Below are positions 37,761 to 48,232 of a DNA stretch of 64,000 nt, one piece after another. Both the position numbers and the translations under genes were made by a program. Origin of the DNA: Ganoderma boninense (lineage: Eukaryota > Basidiomycota > Agaricomycetes > Polyporales > Polyporaceae); NCBI GenBank assembly GCA_002900995.3, contig PJEW03000020.1, forward strand, positions 1 to 64,000, read 5' to 3'. Position 1 is the stretch's first letter; every line of letters starts with the position of its first letter. Under the pieces are notes generated by a model that saw only the letters and a program-made list of their open reading frames with translations, was not told the DNA's origin and did not search any database.

Positions 37761-38102
37761 CTGTGGTAAGTGAAGGAAGATAATGGGTGAATACGACATC
37801 TGGACAACACAAATCAAAATAACGTACCGTCACATCGTATCCCTGCTCCATATTCATAACGCGAGTCTGGGAAGTAAAGATGTTGTTCGCTTGATCTTGC
37901 GCTATCCGAACGCAGAATTAGAAGTGGGAGGTGGGTCTTGAAGATGCGGCCTGGTAGCGGGAGGAAGACTTGGGGGATAGAGTTCGTTCGACAGTAGAAG
38001 GAGAGAGTGCGTAAGAAGGTCTGCCGCCGATAAGAATGTGCGGAGGATAGGGACTAAAAGTGGGGGACGAGAGTGCGGCGTGGTGGCGGAACGAGGATAC
38101 GA

Positions 38103-38246
38103 GGTGGTGGCGGGACAAGGGTACGGGGTGGTAGCGGGACGAGGGTACGGGGTGGTAGCGGGACGAGGGTACGGGGTGGTAGCGGGACGAGGGTACGGGG
38201 TGGTAGCGGGACGAGGGTACGGGGTGGTAGCGGGACGAGGGATTGG
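38103..38246. repeat. 24-bp minisatellite, six copies
   Basis: Six head-to-tail copies of GGTGGTAGCGGGACGAGGGT plus ACGG. The inner four are identical; the first and last have diverged. It sits just upstream of the truncated Mcl1-like gene. Confidence 0.95.
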
Positions 38247-38399
38247 GTGGGAAGGTCTGGCGTCTAGAAGGGCATGTGTATTGGGCCCTGGTAGCGGGGA
38301 ACGAGGATGAGGATGGGGAGTAAGACCATGCAGCGGGACGAGCGCGGAGAAGATTAAATATGGATGAAGACCCTCCCTCGACATCTGCATAAGGAATGA

Positions 38400-39130
38400 G
38401 GTTGATGCCAAATTGTTATTCGGGCGGTTATGAAGGTACTGACTGTGTTTTCGGGGTAAACTGGCGGCCTCTTCGTTACGACTGAGCTCGACTACCGGCA
38501 GCTCCGTCTTGCAATACTAGGTACGACTTGAACATCAGTCAAGTTGTCAGCGTGCAAGCGAGACAAGAGATCACGTTTTGGGGACAGACCGCAAGTGGCA
38601 CCGCAAATTGGAGTGACCAGGAAGGAGCGGAGACCGCATTCTACTGGTCGTATGCTGAAGGTAGACAGACTGTGGACGAAGGAGAAGATATATTCTGGAT
38701 ACGTTATTCGCACTTCGTATATAACCAACGGCAGGATCCATCTTGCTTCTCGGCGTGCAATTAAGAGTAGAGTTAGAACATAAAAACGGGTTTGTGGAGA
38801 AGAGAACAACAGGAGAAGGCATATGGTGACGGAGACGTGCAGATCAACCTCATCGGGTAGAACCAAGGGGACACTCACCGTTCATCACGAGGGTGAAAAT
38901 GCTCTGTAGCGGCTTCTGTTTCAAGTTGAATTGTCGAATAACCACAGAGTCTGTCCATACTCAGTTCACGGAGGACTGGCGAAGTGAAGGTGCCCCGAAT
39001 GAGATGGAGGGGAGGAAGAGAGGTCATCTCGATCAGATGGGCGCCTAACCGCCAGTGAATAGGCAACCAAACTCCCACGGCTACCAATCCCCCGCTCCTC
39101 TTACCCCCTGCACTGTTGCTCTGACCCATC
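38400..39130. other. Unassigned short frames
   Basis: A plus-strand stretch at 38528-38764 (FWGQTASGTANWSDQEGAET) and a minus-strand stretch at 38875-39060 (TSPVLRELSMDRLCGYSTIQ) each look mildly protein-like. Neither has a family or a completed gene model. Confidence 0.25.
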
Positions 39131-39149
39131 TTTCTCTTTTCCTTCCCTC

Positions 39150-39620
39150 TCCTTCGTTGTGCTCACCCCCTTCGCCCCCGCTTTCCCTTCGTCGTCGCCG
39201 TCGTCTTCATTCTCGCCGTCGCCTTCGTTCTTGCCCTGTCTCCTTCGTTCCCTCCTTCGTCCCCTCTCTACTAGTCCTCACGGCCGTCCTCGCCGTGTCC
39301 TCACGGCCGTCCTCGCCAGGTCCTCACTGCCGTCCTCGCCAGGTCCCCTTCCTCGCCGGGGCCCCCTTCCTCGCCGGGGCCCCCTTCCTCGCCAGGTCCC
39401 CTTCCTCGTCCTCCTTGCCCATCGCCGTCCCTCAAGGCCTCACCGCCGTCCTCACCGCCGTCCTCGCCAGGTCCCCTTCCTCGCCGGGCCGGGCCCCCTT
39501 CCTCGTCCTCCTTGCCCATCGCCGTCCTCGCCGTGTCCTCACCGCCGCCCTCCTTGCCCATCGACGCCGTCGCTCCACCCCGCTTCGTCCTCGCCACGTC
39601 CCCGCTTCCCTTCTCCATCA
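39150..39620. repeat. C/T-rich low-complexity tract with tandem sub-repeats
   Basis: Dense CCTCGCC/CCTTCCTCG composition. Within it CTCGCCGGGGCCCCCTTC and CTCGCCAGGTCCCCTTC recur in tandem (about 39330-39500). All frames stay open because of the bias, so the apparent proteins here are artefacts. Confidence 0.8.
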
Positions 39621-39829
39621 TCGTCATGTCGCCGCGCCTCGTCCCCGTTCGCTACCTGACTCCGTTCCCCGACCTCTTCGTCCTCCTCAGTTCTCCTGTA
39701 CTTCCCCATCCACATCTTGTCCCCGACCCCATCCGCATCTTGTCCCCGTTCTACCTCTTCTTCGCCGCCGTCGTCGCTCCTCATGTCTTTCGCCGTTCGC
39801 ACCTTGTCGCGGCGTTGCCATGTGAGCAC

Positions 39830-40383
39830 TTGAATCGCACAAGACGCGCTCCCTCCCCCCCTTTGTCTGCATCCTCTTCGTCGTGCGCTGCTATCTCAAT
39901 TTTGATATCTAAACCCTCACATGAAGCGATCGTTTGTGTCTACTCGAAGCCATTGTGCTGTGAATCTTTGGGCTCCAGTTGCTATGTTCAACTTACTTGA
40001 CGGGTCTCCTTCTATGTAATACTGTGTCCTTTCGTACCGTGGGGAACGTTACCTCGCTTCCTGAATGGCGACCGTTGTAAGAGCCTCCAGCAACTTTACC
40101 TGCACAGTAATCGTGAGACCATACGCAGATCTGTAACGTTATGTGCCATGTCACAGCATCCCTGTGCCGAATCTGGCGCACACTTTCGAGTCTCCTCGCA
40201 GGTTACGTGCCCTCGTTCGGTACCTCCCCTTTGTTCGTACCCCAGGTTCGTTCGAGTTAAAAATTCTGGTACGTGATCCACAATTTGAGGGACGTAATAA
40301 GTTGGATGTTCAAGAAACCTATATTGAAGTAACATCACGATGGCCTACAGCCAGGATTATGACATACAAGTAGGTGATCAACT
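39830..40383. other. No gene recognised
   Basis: 3' flank of the alpha-kinase gene. Nothing seen. Confidence 0.5.
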
Positions 40384-43027
40384 TTAGGAAGACGACGGAG
40401 CAGGGGAAGGTCTCCTCCGTGCACCCACATGCTCATCTTCGAAGATGTCGTTCAACCCTTTCAGAAGCTCCTTCAAAGTGTCTTGCATTACTTGGGACGT
40501 CGCAAGGTCCAGACCGTGGCAGATGTGGTTGCAGGAGTGTGATGTGATGAATTCTTCGATACCTTTCGGACCATGATCGCCGAGTCCGGATTCCCTGTAA
40601 CTTACCATGAGTTCTAGGACGATACTAGTAAGATGTAAAGGACGAACCCTTCGATTGTATGCGTCATGGGATCGAACAGGGTCAGAGACAGCTTTCCACG
40701 GGTGGCAGCATTGTTTGACCCTAATCGACACATTACGAATTGAATTTAACACTAGACAGATGCATATTTAAACAAAGACACAGACCTTGAATATCTGCGA
40801 AGACATATTGACAAGCGGTTTCCTGTGCAACATAGTGGGCGAATGCTGCCATGGTCGAAGACCGCAAGTCGGTGCGAGTGGTGGAGCCGAGCGTGCCGCT
40901 ATACTTCACCACTGTGGTCGTAAGACGCATAGGTTCGACGAGATAGACCTCAGTGGCCTCCTCGGGCAATATCTTCGGGCTTTCCTGACGTGTCTGGTCG
41001 CCGCCAGGTTCGCTCTCGTCGCCGGGCTGCTTGCCAGAAGACTCCCTCTCCTCGGAGGCAGGCGCTGGCGCGGGTGAAGACGAGGATGGGGACACAGGCG
41101 CGGGTGCCGGCGCGGGCGGCGGGGAGGACGCAGACGAGGACGCAGTTGCGGGCTTAAATACCTTCATCAGGAAACCGTCAGAGACATCAAAGTCTGCCAA
41201 TAAACATGTGAGCAATGCGCATTGGCGAGAGACTATGCTCCCGGCTCACCTGCGATGTTGACATTCTGACTCAGCGCGACCGACTGGAACGTGTTGGCGA
41301 AATAGGCCATCCGCTTGAGGCGGATGAGATCTGCGGTGAGGAAGTCGGTGGCCTCTGAAATGGTGATACAGTCAGATCTGCCGTTCCCAATGTTAATCAA
41401 CTTCTTGGCAACATAAGTCTTCCCTTCGGCACGCAGCTATGTATCGGAGGTGCGTTCAGTATGGAGAAAGTTTTGAAAAGAATCGCGCTACTTACAACGA
41501 AGACGTCTTTCGTGTTGCCTCGTTCATTAGCACTGAGTTCGAGAGTATTCTTATTCAGGAAGCCGGTCATCATCGAAGACCCCTCCAGCAACGTAGGAGT
41601 CCCGGTGTCGTCTGCAGCGATGACGCATGTGATCTTCTTGAAACGGACCGCAACTGAGGGCGCTGTGGGGCCCTCAGGCTGTCTCAAGAGGCTCCTATCG
41701 CTCACGAACGACGAACGAAGAATCTTCCTCGGGGGTAGGCTCGAAGCCGCGTCTGGGAATAATTAAGCTCAGAGCTCCACGGCTTCCATTGTGGGACAAG
41801 CAAACAAGAACCGACCAGCACCAGTTAGACCATCTTGACCTTGGGTCGCACCCGTAGAGGATGTCTTTCGCTTCGAACCCGCTCGTCCGGGCCTCGAAAT
41901 CTTAGGGTCGTGTGTCCTAGCTGAGTACTGTCAAACACGTACATGAGCATTTGTGCATCCTCATGATGAGATGAACTTCACGAACCAGGTCGACCCAAAT
42001 AAAAAGCTCCACGCTGATCGCATAAGGCTTCTGGTTGTTCTTCCCTTTGCGTTGAATGTGTTTCGGGAGGACGATGTATGAGTCCCGGAATTCAGGGGTA
42101 TTGTACGTTTGGTACCACTGTGCGGCAGTCAACACCAGGCTGTTTTCGGAGAAGGCGAAGTTGTTCGGTGCGCGTAAGCTTGTCTCTTCCCTAGCATTTA
42201 GGAAACTCGTCAGGATACTACACACTACAATAGCGCAGGGAGATGAACTCATACTCTAGCAATGCAGCAGAGTAGACCGCCGTCCACCGCCCATTCACCT
42301 CCTTCAAGATCCTAGATTTTAACGCTATTCGTGGTCAGAAGAGAAAGGGTACCATACATTCGCAGACATGACGTACCGAGCATAGTTTCAAAGTCGGGAA
42401 AGGAGATCACGCCTGTGCCTAGCAAATGGTCGGTATTCTTCGACGAATCGCTTCGACGGCAGTCATAATAGACCGTGAGGTATACAGCAGCTTGCTGAGA
42501 TGGAGAGCCGATCCCCTGAGAGGAGCGCACGGCTTGAAGCTCCTGGAGGGGCACTGTCGTCCCGAGGGCACGATGAGAATCATCGCTCGGCGCCTTACGC
42601 ATTTTTGCGTCGAGATTAGCATGCCGACGTTGAGCAGCCAGCTCTCGGTCATGGTCAACAGCTCCCGATTCGTATGTGACTTCGACGACGGTACGTGAGT
42701 AACGTTCCGCCAGGAAAATGGTAATGGAGGAGCTCACAGGCACGACGACATGTCCCGCACGGATCGGTAACCATGGCCCCACAGACTCCACACTCGCCGC
42801 ATTGAATGTTGACAGCCTGAGAAATTATCAATGGGTACATCGTAAACAAGCATCAGTGGAGAACGTACCCTGACGGAGGCTCGGTCGACAGTGGGGTCTT
42901 GCAGCTTTTGGCAGAGAAAACAGAGTCCACCTCCAGGCGGCATGCGAGGGAATATAGATTGACAGCCAGGACAGCGTTCCGCATTTTGCACCTTGCAGTA
43001 CCCCATCGGAGCGCGAGGGGTTGCCAT
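40384..43027 (-). CDS. Alpha-type protein kinase with zinc-ribbon N-terminus
   Basis: Atypical Ser/Thr kinase of the alpha-kinase (myosin heavy-chain kinase/eEF2K) fold. Eleven minus-strand exons fit: 42869-43027, 42738-42816, 42377-42661, 42249-42324, 41986-42190, 41816-41927, 41496-41752, 41250-41436, 40786-41193, 40648-40720 and 40384-40594. Together they make exactly 684 codons. Residues 11-41 hold two CxxC pairs (CPGCQS, CFLCQK). The next exon has CGECGVCG and CGTC, a second zinc cluster. The kinase part starts near residue 390 with YVAKKLINIG (ATP-binding Lys about 402), has TLFDPMTHTIEGESGLGDHG, and ends with the family zinc signature His633/Cys635/Cys639 in SHSCNHICHGLDL. A Pro/Ala/Ser-rich insert of about 35 residues interrupts the catalytic domain after FLMKVFKPAT. 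Appears intact. The GTTCAT donor of exon 4 is the weakest junction. Confidence 0.85.
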
Positions 43028-43099
43028 GCCTGAGTGAGCGAGATGTATAAGGCAGTGGAATAGAGAGCCGTTGGGACAAGGAGGGTTACTTGGGGCCAA

Positions 43100-44060
43100 C
43101 GATTGAGAGGGGCCGTTTATAGTCCGGGGTCGATCCTTGGCGCTCGTGCCAATCCAATACCACCACGATCGAAGGGTACCTGTCGACATAATCCATATCT
43201 TTGAATTCGCTGGCTCACACTCGTGCACGTAGGAGGATCTACTCACCCATGGCCCCAAACGGGCGAGGAATTCAGCCGCTTAACATTCCACATTGCTATC
43301 CAGGGAAGCGCAAATACCCAACCCAATCTATTCCAGATTGATAGCAAAAGTCAAACGCCAGTGGAAGAGGCACAAGATGAGAGGAGTGGAGATCGCGCAG
43401 GGCATGTTGGTCTGGGGCAAGCGAAGCCGTCGCAACTGGACGCCACGGTGGTCAAGCTTAAGCGCCCCCTCTCGTGCGCGGCAATAGACGGCAGTCCACA
43501 CGATTGTGAATGCCATATGACCATCAGGTGTACCTTTCACACCCGTAGATGATATTGGAGTACATGAACCATATTCTTAGCAAGAACGACACCGGCAGAG
43601 TCTGGGCGGTACGTAGCACCAGCGGACCTCGCCTGCGCACGACGACGTCGCAAAGCTGTACGCGGGAGGAATACATGCGAAGCACTATGACTTAAGACTC
43701 CATGTGTTCTTGGAGGGCCAGGATGTGCAACGCAAAGATGCAATGTAATCTCACGAATGTGCTCCAGGCAAATAGCAACCAAGAACGTACTCGCTGCACA
43801 AGAAGCGTCCGAAGAGTTCACCGAGCTGGTGAAAGGTATTGTATTCCGAACAGGATCCAGACACGCTACAGGTGCCATGCTGGACTTCAACAGAGTGGTA
43901 CAGCTCAAGTGAGCATCCTTGTAGTAGTAGCGTAGGGCCCCCTGGTCTCTAAACTCCAGAATCAATCCTTCGATGCCAGGTATAGCAACGCATCCACAAC
44001 GTCAAGGCAGGGCAGGCAGATGTCCATGATCAAGAAATGACGAATGCATCGTTCAAACTG
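43100..44060. other. Intergenic; one unassigned minus-strand stretch
   Basis: Between about 43560 and 43960 the minus strand shows YYYKDAHLSCTTLL and, in a shifted frame, SCSEYNTFHQLGELFGRFLC ending at a GTACGT donor. It could be a remnant of another gene. No family recognised. Nothing else is seen between the alpha-kinase start and the next gene. Confidence 0.3.
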
Positions 44061-44067
44061 TCAGTAC

Positions 44068-44928
44068 CTATACATCTGGTTCAGCGAGGTCCAACTCCGC
44101 TGACTCTTCCGAAATATCCTCCATCTGTGTCTCGCTCGAGCTTCCCAAAACAGAACCCCTGTCTGCCTCCGACGAACGCAGCTGAGGGCGTACCGGGCGA
44201 GGGCGAGGCGGCGACTTCATGGGAAGACTCTTTGAGAGCTTCCTGGACAGCTCCGAACGCTCGAAGAATACCTTGGGTGAACCGTTGAGTTTATGTCTGA
44301 CAGTGGTGGTTGAAGAACTTACGATCAGCGCGTTAATTTCCTCTATAAGCAACGAACAGTTGTGGTGTAAGTTGGTGCCCGGTACCGTGGCAGAGTGAGA
44401 TAGCATCTTTTGGACCTGCCCACGAACCCAATGAGAGGAACGAAAGAACTTGAGTGGATTCTCTCTGTTCTCGCGAATTTGAGAAGCCCACACAGGGGCA
44501 GTGGGGATGCGCCGGTCAGCTCCCACGAAACGGGCGAGCTGCACAGTGGCCATGGGTCGGCAAGGCATAGGAAGCGGTGACCAAACGGAGAGGGTGAGGA
44601 TAAAGGTGTCTGGATCGACAAAACAACCCTTGGCTTTTCCCTGAACGGCCACAATAAGGGAAAGTCGACCATATGTGAACGATGGAAGACGTACCTCAAT
44701 GACATCCACAAAGAGCCACAGCTCCAGCCTGACATTCGGCTTCGGTCCTTCTCCCTCTGAGTTGTCGTCCTCGGCCATCAAAGCGTGTACGAATGCGTCC
44801 GCATGTATGGACGGCTCTCGCAAGTTGACGGGGGACTGACGTCGGGTTGCGGTGGGAGCAACACGCCTGTCATAAGGCTCACGACGGGTGGTGGCGGCGT
44901 GAAATGGGATGCGAACGGACTTCGGCAT
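44068..44928 (-). CDS. Unknown protein, three exons
   Basis: Not recognised. Minus-strand exons 44695-44928, 44323-44640 and 44068-44271 give 252 codons in one frame from an ATG at 44928. Exon 1 ends RLELWLFVDVIE and exon 2 begins GKAKGCFVDPDTFILTLSVW, an amphipathic alternation suggesting a beta-rich fold. Exon 2 ends LLIEEINALI. The annotated exon 3 is acidic and Ser-rich (SSSETQMEDISEES). A shifted frame of exon 3 (LRAFGAVQEALKESSHEVAA) also looks protein-like and would extend the helix more naturally, so the last junction may be wrong or a base may be miscalled. It lies on the same strand as the alpha-kinase, about 1 kb upstream. Confidence 0.45.
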   Translation of the reverse strand: MPKSVRIPFHAATTRREPYDRRVAPTATRRQSPVNLREPSIHADAFVHALMAEDDNSEGEGPKPNVRLELWLFVDVIEVRLPSFTYGRLSLIVAVQGKAKGCFVDPDTFILTLSVWSPLPMPCRPMATVQLARFVGADRRIPTAPVWASQIRENRENPLKFFRSSHWVRGQVQKMLSHSATVPGTNLHHNCSLLIEEINALIVSSSTTTVRHKLNGSPKVFFERSELSRKLSKSLPMKSPPRPRPVRPQLRSSEADRGSVLGSSSETQMEDISEESAELDLAEPDV

Positions 44929-44929
44929 G

Positions 44930-45391
44930 AGGAGGCCGAGGGAATCATGGTGAGCATGAAGGGATATATACGCGCAGACGATCTAGGCCAGAAAACTTGG
45001 AGGAGAGACGCAATAGTTGTAGAGTCTTTCAAGACTTCCAATTATCCAGGTCTGAGAGGTCGCGACGGATTTTCGCGGATAGTATGCCGATTAAGACTAC
45101 GAATTTGTACCAATGAACAGATTGATTCCAAAAGTCACCCAAATTTAGCAGGTCGGCGTGGTTGCACTCGGGAACGTGGCTCCGCTTCATCGTCTCCCGC
45201 TCATGTCGTCCCCCTGCACCTCTGAGTCTTTCACTCTGAGTCTTTCCACGAACCATCCCTTTCATCCCGCACGGCAGCTAGTCTTGTCGCCTCAATAATG
45301 TCGCGTCGTAGGTTGCCCTAGTTAGACGCAGTAGATGGCTGCGCGCTAAATGAATTAGGCAGGACACGACCCATTTTGGCAGCCACGACCA
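44930..45391. other. Unique flank left of the palindrome
   Basis: No gene. Similarity between the two arms starts at about 45392; to the left the sequence no longer matches the right flank beyond 63633. Confidence 0.6.
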
Positions 45392-45456
45392 CTGTCCAAC
45401 CCCGACCGAATGATTCACCAAGGCTGCTTCCCTCCCCCCAGCCTCCCCCTGTCCCT

Positions 45457-45561
45457 TCCTCCTCACCGCCGCCCTCGTCCTCCTCACCGCCGCCCTCGTC
45501 CTCCTCACCGCCGCCCTCGTCCTCCTCACCGCCACCCTCGTCCTCCTCACCGCCGCCCTCG
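45457..45561. repeat. 21-bp minisatellite, five copies (arm 1)
   Basis: Five copies of CCGCCGCCCTCGTCCTCCTC plus A, one with a G-to-A change. The mirror copy lies at 63465-63569. The array is near the outer end of each arm. Confidence 0.9.
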
Positions 45562-45569
45562 AGTCCCTT

Positions 45570-46590
45570 GCCGTCGCCCTTCGTCGCCATTGTCATCCGT
45601 GTCCCCCCAATGTTTCCAGCCTGCACATGCCTTCCTTCCCTCCTTTGCCATGATCCCGCTCGCCATTCTCCTGCTCCTTGCCGACGTCGTCCACTACATC
45701 GCTGTACGGGACAGCATGGCATGCAGCTGTCGGCACAAGCGGGCGCAGCTAGACCCAGGCGAAGCTCTGCAAAACGCGTCTGCCGTCCCTTCACCTCTCT
45801 ACTTCCCTTCTTGGCCCTATCCATGATCTATCCCGACGAGTCGGATGAGTCATTGCGATGCCTGGCGATATCCAATATATTATACTTCAATCTTTGTTTT
45901 GTTAGTTGTCGTTACGGTGACCAATGAAATATGTCGTATTCCTTTATGGCAGGTCCCCGATATCCCTCACAACCGGACTTGACCTCTCGGCAGAAGCTGC
46001 TACTTGTGAAACCTCTCTAGCTAGGATAACACTCGCGGCGCGATTGCATACTGTTTTCGGGTGGGCAGGGAAGGCTGCAGAAGGACACCTGCCCCGGTAG
46101 GCGCCTTCTACGTAAGTGTTGCTCCTCCCACTTTGAAGGCCTTCCCGGACCTCAGTGGGCCTCCTTTCCTCTCCCAACTCGTGCGACAATACAGCTCGCT
46201 GCTGCCATTTGTCCACACGTCCCTGGGTACACAATGTTCGCGCCGCAGAGCACCGACTCAACCCCGCCGCCATCGCTGACTCCCATTCTGACAGCAAGGC
46301 GCGAAGCCTGAGATCGAAGACTGAGGTGCGCTCCTCTTTGAATCAGACACTGAGACCTCGACACAATGCTTACATGGGCGACCCTTAGGTCTGACGGCGA
46401 GCTCTTTACAGTTCGGAAGTCCAGTCGGTCGAATACAAGTTCAGGCTGCTGTTCAGGTCAAGTGACCATTGAAGGTATGTTCGGTTCAATTCATCTCCAT
46501 GGTTCGAGAGCAGCGGAACTGACTCTCTGACGTACGGCATCTTGACGCGACTATTCAGCCTCTAAATATCGTCGAAGACGCAGAGACGGG
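45570..46590. other. No gene recognised (arm 1)
   Basis: 5' flank of the BTB gene. No motif-bearing frame. Confidence 0.5.
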
Positions 46591-46597
46591 CCATAAC

Positions 46598-47975
46598 ATG
46601 GAGGAGCCGACCATGCACGATAATGAGTATTACATCGAGAGTGGCGATTGTGTCATTCGGGTGGACAACACCCTATTCAAGGTGAGTGCTCCGTGTTTCC
46701 ACAGCGCCGCTCTCCGATCAAATGCCTGGAGGTCTTGGACTAGCTAGCGAACATGACGTTGATATCGGCGCCGATCTAGAAATTGTGTGACCCCAAAGCA
46801 TTTGCTAACCTGTTGCTTGCGGTCTGCAGGTCCATCGATACCTCCTTAGTCGTGACTCATCCGCATTCCTAGGCATGTTTAACATGCCTGCTAATAAGGA
46901 AGGCGTAGAAGGTCGCTCGGACGAGAACCCGGTCTGTCTCTATGGAGAGTCCGCAGAGCGTTTTCGCACCCTGCTTTCCATCATCTATGAGGGGTAGGTA
47001 TTGACACCCTCTTCTTTAACAACAAGTCTGACATCGAGAATTTTATGAATTCCCAGGCCGCTACAGCTCCGGGTTTACGACACCCCGGCAGCAAACATGG
47101 AGCAGTTGTTGACGATTGTGAATGTGGCAAACAAATACAGTTTCGTGTCTATCGAGACATGGGCTGCTGGCGCACTATATCACGTAGTATCTGGCTTGCA
47201 CGGTTCGCCCCCAGCGCAGTATGACCTTGATCGCTGCTCCTCCCAGTGGATGAAGCAGCTTCTCGAAATTGCCATCCTTTGCCGTCACACCACTCTCCTG
47301 ACCTTTGTCGCAGAGCGGTGGGTCGACCGCATTATCACCCGTGACCTCCGCCCAGTCCACGCCCTCGAGATCGCGGATAGGAGCGGCATCAGACAACTAC
47401 AGGGCTACGCGTACTATGTCCAGCTCCTCGAAATGGCTGGTGATTTCGAGCCCGGTGTGGTGGAGGATGGCAAGCAGTACTCACGCTTTCCCGCGGCACG
47501 CTTCACGGCAGGACCAGATGGGACTGAGGAGAGCTTTACTGCCACCGTTGCTGCCTCCATGCGTACAGGCACACCCGCCAGCCTCACGCGTGGGCAGACG
47601 GAACGACTGCTGTTTGGGTACTGGTCGCTTTCACGACTTTGGGGCAAGCTCCGGTCTAGGCCACCCAAAATTCCACGGTCAGAGGGGTGTACAATACACG
47701 AACAGGAGTGCGTGCCGGGCTGGAGGTTTGCGTGGACGTCTTTCAGCCGGTCGGAGATGACGTTGAAGGTTTCAATGGAGGATGTGCTAGGCGGACTGCG
47801 GGCGATGGAGACGCAGTTGTTTATTCGGGGGCACCTGCACCCAATGCTGGATAAGCTGACGCCAGAGTGCAGACGGGGCGCAGCTATGACAATCAAGACG
47901 ACTATGCAGGAGGTGAAAGACGGCTTGGCCGACTATTTCGCGCCTCAGCTCGGGACCAGCACCCCAGAGGTGTAA
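46598..47975 (+). CDS. BTB/POZ-domain protein (arm 1, intact)
   Basis: Agaricomycete BTB protein, probably a protein-protein interaction adaptor. Exons 46598-46681, 46830-46993 and 47057-47975 join into exactly 389 codons. Residues 13-40 show the BTB start GDCVIRVDNTLFKVHRYLLS, followed by SSAFLGMFNMP and an acidic loop before AERFRTLLSIIYEG, the usual BTB core. A long helical C-terminus follows (LLTIVNVANKYSFVSIETWA; LEIADRSGIRQLQGYAYYVQ). The introns have GTGAGT/CAG and GTAGGT/CAG ends. It is intact here; the arm 2 copy (61054-62430) lost one C in exon 3. The start at 46598 is the first ATG before the BTB motif in frame; an in-frame ATG five codons on (46613) is possible. Confidence 0.8.
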
Positions 47976-48232
47976 AGTACTCCGTCGAGTGGCCCGAAGG
48001 CGCTTTGTGAGGCTTGACAAGTTGTTGTGTCTTGGGAAATTGTAATTAGTGGTCGTGTCGTGAGGTGTCTCAGATTGGAGTGGTTGTCTTGGAGGAGAAT
48101 GTCATGACGTTTACGTAGCATTAGAAAAAACATGGTTGCAGGAAAGACAGTAGCGGAGATATTGTGTGACATGTTCCCGGGCTGATGCCGCACTCGATCG
48201 CACGTCGCATTGACTGAGACTAATACATACAT

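Noticed and set aside
39055..39829. Overlapping Pro/Arg/Ser-rich open frames on both strands
   Set aside because: Created by C/T-rich low-complexity sequence; no ATG context, introns or domain.
45376..45927. Pro/Ser-rich open frames across the arm 1 minisatellite
   Set aside because: Open only because the 21-bp repeat lacks stops; begins outside the arm by chance.
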